The position numbers were made by a program, and so were the translations under genes. Below the pieces are notes generated by a model, which was given only the letters and a program-made list of their open reading frames with translations, ran no database searches and was not told the origin of the DNA. From the NCBI RefSeq assembly GCF_000300455.3, contig NZ_CP007215.2, forward strand, positions 4,588,001-4,652,000: 64,000 bases of DNA, written 5' to 3'. Positions 27,193 through 37,124 of this stretch are shown here, piece by piece. The first letter of the stretch is position 1. Every line of letters begins with the position of its first letter. The stretch comes from Kosakonia sacchari SP1. Lineage in GTDB: Bacteria; Pseudomonadota; Gammaproteobacteria; Enterobacterales; Enterobacteriaceae.

Positions 27193-27696
27193 ATGCTAAA
27201 CCAGTTAGAAAGCCTGACAGAGCGCGTTGGAGGAAGTAACAAACTTGTCGACCATTGGCTGCAAGCGCGTAAGCAACTGCTTGTTTCTTATTACAATCTG
27301 GTTGGCATTAAGCCTGGTAAAGGATCATACATGCAGCTTAACGAAAAAGCGCTGGACGACTTTTGCCACAACCTGGTGGAATACCTTTCCGCTGGCCACT
27401 TCAATATTTATGAACGCATCATCAGCGAATTGGAAGGGAGCAGCCCACTTTTAGCGGCGACGCAGCTTTACCCAATGCTTGAAGCGAATACTGTAGAAAT
27501 CATGAACTATTACGACTCCAGCCTGGAAAACGCCATTGATGACGATAACTGTCTGGAGTTCCAGCAAGCGCTCTCCGATATTGGCGAAGCGCTGGCTGCC
27601 CGTTTTACCCTTGAAGACAAGTTAATCGTGCTGGCCTTTGATAACAACCTCAAAGAGAGCGCCAACGACGAAAGCAGCGTCGCGCGACCGGCTTGA
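27193..27696 (+). CDS. rsd: Regulator of sigma D (anti-sigma70)
   Basis: Rsd binds sigma70 in stationary phase and helps redistribute RNA polymerase to alternative sigma factors. The helical protein begins [18 protein letters not shown] and contains [15 protein letters not shown]. It is 167 residues against 158 in E. coli, the excess being a polar tail after the conserved [14 protein letters not shown] precedes the ATG. It is followed by a terminator and the thiC riboswitch. Confidence 0.94.
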   Translation: MLNQLESLTERVGGSNKLVDHWLQARKQLLVSYYNLVGIKPGKGSYMQLNEKALDDFCHNLVEYLSAGHFNIYERIISELEGSSPLLAATQLYPMLEANTVEIMNYYDSSLENAIDDDNCLEFQQALSDIGEALAARFTLEDKLIVLAFDNNLKESANDESSVARPA

Positions 27697-27721
27697 GTTC
27701 TTAAACATTAACGCGTAATTT
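27693..27721 (+). promoter_or_regulatory. Possible thiC promoter overlapping the rsd 3' end
   Basis: TTGAGT (27693-27698), a 17-base spacer and TAATTT (27716-27721) lie upstream of the riboswitch. If used, the rsd terminator hairpin would fall at the very 5' end of the thi transcript. Confidence 0.35.
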
Positions 27722-27732
27722 AAAAAGCAGTC

Positions 27733-27753
27733 CCCGTCTTCGGACGGGTTTTT
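27733..27753 (+). terminator. Intrinsic terminator of rsd
   Basis: CCCGTC and GACGGG pair around a TTCG tetraloop, followed by TTTTTC. It directly abuts P1 of the riboswitch. Confidence 0.85.
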
Positions 27754-27964
27754 CTTGTCGGAGTGCCTATATTTCCACAACATCATTCGCGATGCGTCGA
27801 GACGGCAAGTTCGTGAATCCCCGGCAGCTTACATCAAGTAAGTGACCGTGGTGAGTGAACGCAGCCAACACAGAGGCAGCGTGAAGGATGAAGGGGAAAA
27901 GGCTGAGACCGTTCATTCGGGATCCGCGGAACCTGATCAGGTTAAAACCTGCGAAGGGAACAAG
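27754..27964 (+). promoter_or_regulatory. TPP riboswitch (THI element) of thiC with an extended P3 stem
   Basis: P1 is CTTGT (27754-27758) with ACAAG (27960-27964). The pyrimidine-sensing GGCTGAGACC and the pyrophosphate-side ACCTGATCAGG and GCGAAGGGAA are intact and match the E. coli thiC aptamer. Between GAGTGCC and GGCTGAGA, where E. coli has a few bases, this aptamer carries about 133 bases that are an ERIC repeat. Downstream, TCTGACAAG (28025-28033) can pair over nine bases with CTTGTCGGA (27754-27762). That offers an alternative structure opening P1, so control by P1/anti-P1 switching near the thiC start is likely. Confidence 0.92.
27768..27900 (+). repeat. ERIC (IRU) element inside riboswitch stem P3
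   Basis: The central part has the ERIC landmarks in order: GTGAATCCCC (27813-27822), AGCTTACAT (27826-27834), AAGTAAGTGAC (27836-27846), GTGAGTGAACG, and CAGCCAACACAGAGGCAGC (27862-27880). The length of about 133 bases is that of a full unit. The usual TATACCC/GGGTATA ends have become TATTTCC and GGGGAAAA, which still pair. The element therefore closes directly on P3. Confidence 0.9.
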
Positions 27965-28058
27965 AGTAATCCATTCACATCAACCACCCTCACGGGCGGT
28001 TTGCTGCCATTACTCCATCCGTCGTCTGACAAGCCATATCCTTTACATTCTGGAATGA

Positions 28059-29953
<1,895 letters not shown>

Positions 29954-29954
<1 letters not shown>

Positions 29955-30589
29955 TGTATCAGCCCGATTTCCCGCCGGTGCCTTTTCGCCTCGGGCTTTA
30001 CCCGGTGGTCGACAGCGTCGAATGGATTGCCCGTTTACTGGAAGCGGGCGTGCGCACCCTGCAACTACGCATTAAGGATAAGCGCGACGAAGAGGTTGAA
30101 GCGGATGTAGTTGCAGCCATCGCGCTTGGCCGCCGCGTTAACGCACGGCTGTTTATTAACGACTACTGGCGACTGGCGATCAAACACCATGCCTACGGTG
30201 TGCATCTTGGTCAGGAAGATCTGGAAACGACCGATTTAAGCGCCATTCGCTCGGCGGGTTTGCGCCTTGGCGTCTCCACGCATGACGATATGGAAATCGA
30301 CGTTGCGCTGGCGGCGCGCCCCTCTTACATCGCGCTGGGGCATGTCTTTCCCACGCACACCAAACAGATGCCTTCTGCCCCGCAGGGGCTGGAACAACTG
30401 GCGCGTCATATTGCACGGCTGGAAGATTATCCAACCGTTGCTATCGGCGGTATCAGCCTTGCGCGTGCGCCGGATGTATTGGCAACCGGCGTGGGCAGCA
30501 TTGCAGTAGTCAGCGCCATTACCCAGGCGGATGACTGGCAACAAGCAACGCATCAGTTGTTACAACTGGCGGGGGTGGGCGATGAATGA
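29954..30589 (+). CDS. thiE: Thiamine-phosphate synthase
   Basis: This enzyme couples HMP-PP with the thiazole phosphate to make thiamine phosphate. The TIM-barrel product has 211 residues, as in E. coli, with [20 protein letters not shown] and the phosphate loop [10 protein letters not shown]. The ATG overlaps the thiC stop, and the 3' end overlaps thiF by eight bases, so translation is coupled along the operon. Confidence 0.96.
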
Positions 30590-31340
30590 TCGCGATTTTA
30601 TGCGCTACAGCCGCCAGATCCTGCTGGAGGATATCGCGGTTACCGGTCAGCAAAAACTGCTCGCCAGCCGGGTATTAATTGTCGGCCTCGGTGGCCTTGG
30701 CGCACCGGCGGCGGTCTACCTTGCTGGCGCAGGGATCGGCACGCTGGTACTGGCAGATGACGACGCCGTACACCTGAGCAACTTGCAGCGGCAGATTTTA
30801 TTTACCACTGACGATATCAACCAGCCGAAAACCCAGGTCACCGCGCAGCGCCTGCACAGATTAAACCCGGATATTGAGCTGATTACGCTCCAGCAGCGCT
30901 TAAGCAGCGAGGTTCTGCGCGAGCAGGTTCAGCAGGCCGATGTGGTGCTCGACTGTAGCGACAATATGCTGACGCGCCAGGCGATCAACGCCGCCTGCGT
31001 GGCGCTGGAGACACCGCTTATCACCGCCAGCGCGGTCGGTTTTGGTGGTCAATTGATGGTGCTGACACCGCCCTGGCAACAGGGTTGCTACCGCTGTTTA
31101 TGGCCGGACGACAGCGAGCCAGAACGCAACTGTCGCACCGCCGGTATTGTCGGCCCGGTGGTCGGCATTATGGGTGCCATGCAGGCGCTGGAAGCCATCA
31201 AATTGCTGAACGGCCTGCACACCACCAGCGGTGAGTTGCGCCTGTTCGACGCGCGCACCAATCTTTGGCGCACGCTGGCATTGCACGCTTCCCGCCAGTG
31301 CCCGGTTTGTGGAGGGCGACATGCAGATACGCTTCAATGA
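30582..31340 (+). CDS. thiF: ThiS adenylyltransferase
   Basis: This E1-like enzyme adenylates the C-terminal Gly of ThiS for sulfur transfer. The nucleotide loop [17 protein letters not shown], the catalytic Arg in [10 protein letters not shown] and the zinc pairs CYRCLW and CPVCGG are present. The ATG at 30582 ([12 protein letters not shown]) is chosen by homology and gives 252 residues. A longer frame from 30531 lies within thiE. thiS begins inside the last 20 bases. Confidence 0.96.
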   Translation: MNDRDFMRYSRQILLEDIAVTGQQKLLASRVLIVGLGGLGAPAAVYLAGAGIGTLVLADDDAVHLSNLQRQILFTTDDINQPKTQVTAQRLHRLNPDIELITLQQRLSSEVLREQVQQADVVLDCSDNMLTRQAINAACVALETPLITASAVGFGGQLMVLTPPWQQGCYRCLWPDDSEPERNCRTAGIVGPVVGIMGAMQALEAIKLLNGLHTTSGELRLFDARTNLWRTLALHASRQCPVCGGRHADTLQ

Positions 31341-31521
31341 CGAGTCGATGAACTGCGTCGCCGGGCTTTCCGTCGCGACTTTGCTTGAGCAACTCAATCA
31401 GCTCAAACCCGGTGTCGCGCTGGCCGTTAATCAACAGATCCTGCCGCGCGAGCAGTGGGAAAACCACCTTGTGCAGGACGGCGATCACATCCTGCTGTTT
31501 CAGGTTATCGCAGGGGGCTGA
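31321..31521 (+). CDS. thiS: Sulfur carrier protein ThiS
   Basis: This 66-residue ubiquitin-like protein carries sulfur as a C-terminal thiocarboxylate for thiazole synthesis. It starts [12 protein letters not shown] and ends in the required Gly-Gly (FQVIAGG). The ATG at 31321 lies inside thiF with GAGG upstream. The stop is one base before the thiG start. Confidence 0.95.
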   Translation: MQIRFNDESMNCVAGLSVATLLEQLNQLKPGVALAVNQQILPREQWENHLVQDGDHILLFQVIAGG

Positions 31522-31522
31522 G

Positions 31523-32293
31523 ATGTTACGTATTGCAGAAAAAGAGTTCACTTCACGGCTTTTTACCGGCACCGGCAAGTTCGCCACGCCACAACTGATG
31601 GTCGAGGCAATTCACGCGTCGGGCAGCGAACTGGTAACGCTAGCGATGAAGCGCGTCGACCTGCGCCAGCGCACCGATATGCTGTTGCAACCCTTGCTGG
31701 ATGCGGGTGTGACGTTGCTGCCTAACACCTCCGGGGCGAAAAACGCCGAAGAGGCGATTTTCGCCGCGCAACTGGCGCGGGAAGCGCTCGGCACACACTG
31801 GCTAAAACTGGAAATTCACCCGGATGCCCGCTGGCTGCTGCCCGATCCGATTGAAACGTTGCGCGCAGCGGAAAAACTGGTGCAGATGGGCTTTGTGGTT
31901 CTGCCCTATTGCAGTGCCGATCCGGTACTGTGCAAGCGGCTTGAAGAGGTGGGTTGCGCTGCGGTCATGCCGCTGGGCGCGCCAATCGGTTCCAACCAAG
32001 GGCTGGAAACCCGCGCCATGCTGGAGATTATTATCGAGCAGGCGAATGTGCCGGTGGTGGTCGATGCCGGGATCGGTGCCCCCAGCCACGCGGCGCAGGC
32101 GCTGGAGATGGGGGCTGACGCGGTGCTGGTGAATACCGCGATAGCGGTCGCCGACGACCCGGTCAACATGGCGCGCGCTTTTCGCCTGGCGGTCGAGGCT
32201 GGAACGCTGGCCCGTCAGGCCGTACCGGGCGCTCGCCAACGTTACGCACAGGCCACCAGCCCGCTCACCGGTTTTCTGGAGGGGACATTATGA
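31523..32293 (+). CDS. thiG: Thiazole synthase
   Basis: ThiG forms the thiazole ring from DXP, dehydroglycine and ThiS thiocarboxylate, in a complex with ThiH. The 256-residue TIM barrel starts [20 protein letters not shown]. It has the Schiff-base Lys region WLKLEIHPD and the phosphate-binding [18 protein letters not shown]. The start at 31523 matches E. coli. Its end overlaps thiH by four bases (ATGA). Confidence 0.96.
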   Translation: MLRIAEKEFTSRLFTGTGKFATPQLMVEAIHASGSELVTLAMKRVDLRQRTDMLLQPLLDAGVTLLPNTSGAKNAEEAIFAAQLAREALGTHWLKLEIHPDARWLLPDPIETLRAAEKLVQMGFVVLPYCSADPVLCKRLEEVGCAAVMPLGAPIGSNQGLETRAMLEIIIEQANVPVVVDAGIGAPSHAAQALEMGADAVLVNTAIAVADDPVNMARAFRLAVEAGTLARQAVPGARQRYAQATSPLTGFLEGTL

Positions 32294-33444
32294 GCACCTT
32301 CACCGACCGCTGGCGGCAACTGGACTGGGACGATATCCTCCTGCGCATCCACAGTAAAACCGCCGCCGATGTCGAACGCGCACTCAATGCCCGGCAACCA
32401 ACGCGCGACGATATGATGGCGCTGCTCTCCCCCGCCGCCGCGGGTTTTCTTGAACCGATGGCACAGCAAGCGCAGCGGCTCACGCGCCAACGTTTTGGCA
32501 ACACTGTCAGCTTTTATGTTCCGCTTTATCTTTCTAACCTTTGCGCCAATGACTGCACCTATTGCGGGTTTTCGATGAGCAATCATCTGAAGCGCAAAAC
32601 GCTGGATGAGCAGGAGATTGCACGTGAATGCGCGGCCATACGCGAACTGGGGTTTGAGCATCTGTTGCTGGTCACTGGTGAGCACCAGGGCAAAGTCGGG
32701 ATGGACTATTTTCGCCGCCATATGCCGGCGATCCGCCGCCAGTTCGCCTCGTTGCAAATGGAAGTGCAGCCGCTCTCCGAGCCGGAATACGCCGAGCTGA
32801 AAAACCTTGGTCTTGATGGCGTAATGGTCTACCAGGAAACGTACCACGAAGGCCAGTACGCACGTCACCATCTGCGCGGTAAAAAACAGGACTTCTTCTG
32901 GCGGCTGGAGACGCCGGACAGGCTGGGCCGTGCGGGTATCGACAAGATCGGACTCGGCGCGTTAATGGGTCTGTCCGACAGCTGGCGGGTGGATTGCTAT
33001 ATGGTTGCCGAACATTTGCTGTGGCTGCAACAGCGCTACTGGAAAAGCCGTTATTCCATCTCTTTCCCCCGCCTGCGCCCTTGCGCGGGAGGCGTGGAAC
33101 CGGCGTCGGTGATGGATGAGCGGCAACTGGTGCAAACCATTTGCGCGTTTCGCCTGCTGGCACCGGATACGGAGCTGTCGCTATCCACGCGCGAGTCACC
33201 GCACTTTCGCGATCACGTGATTCCGCTGGCGATTAATAACGTAAGCGCCTTTTCCAAAACGCAGCCGGGCGGCTATGCCGATAATCACCCGGAGCTGGAG
33301 CAATTTTCGCCCCATGATGAGCGCCGACCGCAGGAGGTTGCCGACGCGCTGATCGCCCGTGGGCTGCAACCGGTGTGGAAAGACTGGGATAGCTGGCTGG
33401 GACGTGCGCCGCAAAAAAGTCGCAACTCGCAGATAACGGGTTAA
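32290..33444 (+). CDS. thiH: Tyrosine lyase (dehydroglycine synthase) ThiH
   Basis: This radical-SAM enzyme cleaves tyrosine to dehydroglycine and p-cresol and supplies ThiG. The cluster motif [10 protein letters not shown] is present near residue 85. It is 384 residues, seven more than E. coli, with a different tail ([13 protein letters not shown]). It is the last gene of the thi operon. A hairpin CGGGCGA/TCGCCCG (33477-33500) follows, but without a T-run, so the operon end is uncertain. Confidence 0.96.
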   Translation: MSTFTDRWRQLDWDDILLRIHSKTAADVERALNARQPTRDDMMALLSPAAAGFLEPMAQQAQRLTRQRFGNTVSFYVPLYLSNLCANDCTYCGFSMSNHLKRKTLDEQEIARECAAIRELGFEHLLLVTGEHQGKVGMDYFRRHMPAIRRQFASLQMEVQPLSEPEYAELKNLGLDGVMVYQETYHEGQYARHHLRGKKQDFFWRLETPDRLGRAGIDKIGLGALMGLSDSWRVDCYMVAEHLLWLQQRYWKSRYSISFPRLRPCAGGVEPASVMDERQLVQTICAFRLLAPDTELSLSTRESPHFRDHVIPLAINNVSAFSKTQPGGYADNHPELEQFSPHDERRPQEVADALIARGLQPVWKDWDSWLGRAPQKSRNSQITG

Positions 33445-33652
33445 CACGTTTTCGGCCTGTTACGTAAAAGCAAAATCGGGCGATAGCGGCTTGTCGCCCG
33501 AACAGTCATGCTTGCGCTGTCAGGTTATGAGACTGACCGGAGCGGGCGCTCTTCCTCTCTTCCGCTCCGCCTTACTCACTTCAGGTACGCTATCTCTTGC
33601 GCAGCCCCTATACTGTTAACAGTTCCTCTTTTGCATGTTCAAGGACAAGAAA

Positions 33653-35182
33653 ATGCATATCAAACAACTTTCATTTATAAGACCAATTCTGGTGAGCCTT
33701 GCCGGGATCCTCGTCAGTTTTGTGATCATCGCGATAATGATTATCGTCGGTATGCGCAAAGAGACGCTGGAGGAGTACCACGATGTGAATCGCAATTTCG
33801 CGCATAACCTGGCGGTGAACTACACCCAGTCGATCCTGCGCGAAAACGACTATATTCTTAATCGCGCCACTGCGTTCTTTGCCCATGATAATCAGTTAGA
33901 CGCCACCGTAACTGGCGATCGGGACAAGGGACTGAAATTACTGATGCAGTTACTGGCACTGATGCCGTCGGTGTCGTCGATTTCTCTCGCCGACTCGCGC
34001 GGCGTTTATCTGCGCGCACCGCAGGTGATGGGCAGCGGTGAGAATTTCAATGCCAGTACGCGTCCGTGGTTTATGCACCAGGCGGAAGCCAGCATGTTTA
34101 ATCACTATACCCGTACCTATATGGATTTTTTTACCCATAACCCGACGGTCAGCATCTATAAACCGGTAATAGCGCCAGACGGTAAATTAAAAGGGACGCT
34201 GGCTTTTCACCTTGATCTGGCTTCAATGGGTTTCACCCTGCGCACCATGCAACCTCCGATGCCTGGCGAATTCTTCGTTATCGACGGCGAAGGCAAAGCG
34301 ATGTTGCACCCGGACACTGGCGCGTTATTCAAGACACTTATCAGCCCGGCAATACTCGCAGCGATGACCAGTGCTGAAGGCGCGCTTTTCGATGAAAAAA
34401 ATGCGTGCTGGTATTACTACTACGCCTTCACCAACCCGGAGTGGTTTGTGATCTATAAAGTGTCCGCCAGCACACTGGATAAACGCGTCCACCATCAGAT
34501 TCAGCTTGTTGGTTGGGGGTTCACCACGGCGGCGGTGTTTATCATTCTGTTTGGCCTCTATTTACGCCACAGCTCGCGCACGGTGCTGATCAACATTATT
34601 GATGCGATAAAAACCGGTGATGTAACCCGCGCCCCACGGCTCGAAGCGATGCTGAGCAAAGCGATTGAAAGCAGTAAAGAGCGGGAACAAACGTGGGTGC
34701 GGCAGGCAACCATGGATGCACTGACCAATTGTAAGAATCGCCGCGCCTTTGATGCCGATATTGCCGCGCTGATGAACGATCATCAGCCGTTCGCGCTGGC
34801 TCTGGTGGATATCGATAACTTCAAATCCATTAACGATACCTGGGGCCATTTGAATGGCGACATCGTGCTGCGCAACGTAGCGCGCGAAGGTATCCAGATC
34901 CTGCAGCCGCAGGGGATTTCGCTCTATCGCTACGGTGGCGAAGAGTTCGCGGTGATTTTCCCGCATGCACATATTGATAACGCGCTGGCGCTACTGGAGC
35001 AGTGGCGTGTGAAAGTGGAGAACCGTACCTGGCGCGAAAAAGAGCTACTGGTCACTTTTAGCGCCGGTTTGGGCGAGTGGAATATGGAACCGCTGAACCA
35101 ATTAGTCGGGCGTGTGGATGAAGCGCTTTATAAAGCGAAGCAGCAAGGTAAGAACCGGATTCTACTGGTGAATCATCCGTAA
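33653..35182 (+). CDS. Membrane-bound diguanylate cyclase with periplasmic sensor domain
   Basis: The protein should make cyclic di-GMP in response to an extracytoplasmic signal. TM1 is near residues 10-34, followed by a Cache-type periplasmic region of about 250 residues, TM2 (GFTTAAVFIILFGLYL) near 290-306, and a C-terminal GGDEF domain. The active site reads GGEEF at residues 428-432, and the metal-binding ALVDIDNFKSINDTWGHLNG is intact. The RxxD inhibitory site is absent: the position reads PQGI. The ATG at 33653 (MHIKQLSFIRP) has AAGGA upstream; an ATG at 33635 is possible. E. coli has no cyclase at this locus. Confidence 0.9.
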   Translation: MHIKQLSFIRPILVSLAGILVSFVIIAIMIIVGMRKETLEEYHDVNRNFAHNLAVNYTQSILRENDYILNRATAFFAHDNQLDATVTGDRDKGLKLLMQLLALMPSVSSISLADSRGVYLRAPQVMGSGENFNASTRPWFMHQAEASMFNHYTRTYMDFFTHNPTVSIYKPVIAPDGKLKGTLAFHLDLASMGFTLRTMQPPMPGEFFVIDGEGKAMLHPDTGALFKTLISPAILAAMTSAEGALFDEKNACWYYYYAFTNPEWFVIYKVSASTLDKRVHHQIQLVGWGFTTAAVFIILFGLYLRHSSRTVLINIIDAIKTGDVTRAPRLEAMLSKAIESSKEREQTWVRQATMDALTNCKNRRAFDADIAALMNDHQPFALALVDIDNFKSINDTWGHLNGDIVLRNVAREGIQILQPQGISLYRYGGEEFAVIFPHAHIDNALALLEQWRVKVENRTWREKELLVTFSAGLGEWNMEPLNQLVGRVDEALYKAKQQGKNRILLVNHP

Positions 35183-35235
35183 CCGGGCGGCGCTTCGCAA
35201 GGTTGCAACCGGTTTCATGTTATGCAGGGATTCTT

Positions 35236-35251
35236 TGTGATGCCCTACACA
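35236..35251 (+). promoter_or_regulatory. Possible CRP site upstream of the PTS genes
   Basis: TGTGA-N6-ACACA differs at one position from TGTGA-N6-TCACA. It lies 77 bases ahead of the IIB start. Carbon-source control is inferred. Confidence 0.45.
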
Positions 35252-35327
35252 CAATCGCGGTAAAGCGGTTGTTGAACCCAACAGCGCGGGATAATTATCA
35301 CCTATCCCATCAACACCGAGGCTGACT

Positions 35328-35633
35328 ATGAAAAACATCGTTTTATGCTGTGCAGCAGGTATGTCCACCAGCATGTTGGTGCAACGCATGAAAGACGCGG
35401 CGCAGAAAAAAGGCGTCGAGGTCACTATCAAAGCGGTTCCTGTTGCGGAATTTAAAGATGAAATTGCAACAGCGGATATCGTGTTGCTGGGCCCGCAGGT
35501 GAAATACGAGCAGGCAAAATTGCAGGCGCAGGCGGATCCGCTGGGTAAGAAAGTGGCGGTTATCGACATGATGGATTACGGCATGATGAAAGGCGATGTC
35601 GTTCTGGAAAAAGCCCTTAAGTTACTGGAGTGA
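35328..35633 (+). CDS. PTS lactose/cellobiose-type EIIB component (ChbB-like)
   Basis: This 101-residue phosphocarrier has the P-loop with the phosphocysteine at position 8 (LCCAAGMSTSML). The rest fits the IIB Lac/Chb fold, for example DIVLLGPQVKYE. It would take phosphate from IIA and pass it to a sugar bound by a IIC permease, but no IIC gene is in the neighbourhood. GAGG precedes the ATG. It is followed after four bases by the IIA gene. The sugar cannot be told from sequence. Confidence 0.9.
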   Translation: MKNIVLCCAAGMSTSMLVQRMKDAAQKKGVEVTIKAVPVAEFKDEIATADIVLLGPQVKYEQAKLQAQADPLGKKVAVIDMMDYGMMKGDVVLEKALKLLE

Positions 35634-35637
35634 ATGC

Positions 35638-35955
35638 GTGGAAGATTTAGAAACCATCATTATGGAGTTGTTGGTTAACGCGGGCGCGGCGCGTAGCCAG
35701 GCATTAACCGCGTTACAGATGGCGCGTAAAGGCGACTTTGCGGAAGCAGAAAAAGCGATGGAAGAGTCGCGCGAATTCGTTAAAGCCGCGCATAAAATTC
35801 AAACCCAGCTTATCGGGCTCGATGAAGGCACCGGTAAACTGCCGGTGAATTTGATCACCGTTCATTCGCAGGATCACCTGATGAACGCGATGGTGATTCA
35901 GGATCTGGCAACCGATATGATCGAGCTTTACCGCCGCATACCGCCGCGTGATTAA
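35638..35955 (+). CDS. PTS lactose/cellobiose-type EIIA component (ChbA-like)
   Basis: This helical IIA protein of 105 residues has the VHSQDHLM motif (residues 75-82) that holds the phospho-accepting His. GTG at 35638 is chosen because GGAG lies seven bases upstream and the sequence from EDLETIIMELLVNAG is family-like. An upstream ATG frame overlaps IIB and is not conserved. It forms a two-gene operon with IIB ending at a strong terminator. The lack of IIC and of a phospho-glycosidase is notable: the pair may serve a permease elsewhere or have a regulatory role. Confidence 0.9.
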   Translation: MEDLETIIMELLVNAGAARSQALTALQMARKGDFAEAEKAMEESREFVKAAHKIQTQLIGLDEGTGKLPVNLITVHSQDHLMNAMVIQDLATDMIELYRRIPPRD

Positions 35956-35980
35956 GGCACCGCTTCAATACGACGACTCT

Positions 35981-36003
35981 GCCCGCTCTGGCGGGCTTTT
36001 TTT
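35981..36003 (+). terminator. Terminator of the PTS IIB-IIA operon
   Basis: GCCCGC and GCGGGC pair around a TCTG tetraloop, followed by seven T residues. Confidence 0.9.
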
Positions 36004-36092
36004 CGCGCCGCTAAAAGTCGTGAGGTGTTTTTCGCCCCCATTTATGGCACAACATGGCATTCGATACTGTTTTTTTACGATCCAGGTGACTT

Positions 36093-37124
36093 GTGCCAGC
36101 CATTCCATTTCCCTTTTACACGCTCTCCATCTTGCTGATTTTGCTATTGAAGGTTTGCCTGCAACGGGCATCAGGTTTCCGCAGCACAGCGGTGTTTATT
36201 GGCGCCTGCACCCTGCTGGTACTGATGTCCGCCCTGCGCTGGCAATTCGATGCTCTGTTTTTACGTCAATTACAATCGATGGTAGCCATAGTGCTGCCTC
36301 CGCTGGCATGGCACTGTTTCGCTCACTTTACCGGACGTAATCGCAGGCAAAAGTTTGCACTCTTCGCACTCCCACCCGCCATTGCTTTGGTGTTCAATTT
36401 GGCTGCGCCTGATACCACCGACATCGTGCTGGTATTGCTGTATCTCGGTTACGGTGCAGGGTTAATCACAACCGCCAGGCAAGGCGCCGATGTGTTTGTC
36501 TTCTCGCGTCTAAGCGAGGCCACAATAACATCGCGCATGGCGCTGCTGGCGGGTAGTTTCCTGTGCTTTTCCGCGCTGACCGATCTGGCTATTGCGCTGG
36601 ATTTTCATTTTTATCATGGTCAACAGGCACCACAACTGGTGGCGATCTCCCAGGCAATCTTGCTGCCGTTTATCTGCCTGGCCATTGTTTATCGCGGTAA
36701 AACCGCGCCCGTTGAGTTGCCAACCTCGTCTATCGAACACGAAGCCAGTGCGGATGACAAAGACCAGCTTGCCACTTATCAGCGCATTGAAGCCCGCGTT
36801 CGCGAACAACACCTTTTCCTGAATACCGACCTGACGCTTAACACGCTGGCAAAAAAATTGGGCATTCCTGCACGACAGATCTCGCGAGCAGTTAACCAGA
36901 CATGCGGCTGCAATGTCTCGCAGTGGATCAACCGTTTTCGTATTCACTATGCACAGCAGCTATTACGCAATTCCGACGCGCCGGTGACAGCGATCATGCT
37001 GGACTCAGGGTTTGCTACCAAGTCTAACTTTAATCGCGAGTTTATCCGTATTAGTGGGATGAGCCCGACGGATTACCGTCTCACATCGGAGAATAAACCA
37101 GTGTCTGTTGCAGAAACGCGCTGA
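36093..37124 (+). CDS. Membrane-anchored AraC-family transcriptional regulator
   Basis: The first 205 residues or so are highly hydrophobic, with about six or seven predicted membrane segments (for example FYTLSILLILLLKVCL and IALVFNLAA). They are followed by a polar linker and a C-terminal AraC/XylS DNA-binding domain (about 235-335) with LTLNTLAKKLGIPARQIS and SGFATKSNFNREFIRISG. Such proteins regulate from the membrane, and the ligand is unknown. The start is GTG with AGGTGA just upstream. Its 3' end overlaps the convergent hydrolase by 44 bases. It might regulate the PTS pair, the hydrolase or the cyclase, but no operator was identified. Confidence 0.85.
   Translation: MPAIPFPFYTLSILLILLLKVCLQRASGFRSTAVFIGACTLLVLMSALRWQFDALFLRQLQSMVAIVLPPLAWHCFAHFTGRNRRQKFALFALPPAIALVFNLAAPDTTDIVLVLLYLGYGAGLITTARQGADVFVFSRLSEATITSRMALLAGSFLCFSALTDLAIALDFHFYHGQQAPQLVAISQAILLPFICLAIVYRGKTAPVELPTSSIEHEASADDKDQLATYQRIEARVREQHLFLNTDLTLNTLAKKLGIPARQISRAVNQTCGCNVSQWINRFRIHYAQQLLRNSDAPVTAIMLDSGFATKSNFNREFIRISGMSPTDYRLTSENKPVSVAETR

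Noticed and set aside
33477..33500. Hairpin after thiH as a terminator
   Set aside because: The stem CGGGCGA/TCGCCCG is good, but no T-run follows on the plus strand. It may be a processing stem or chance.
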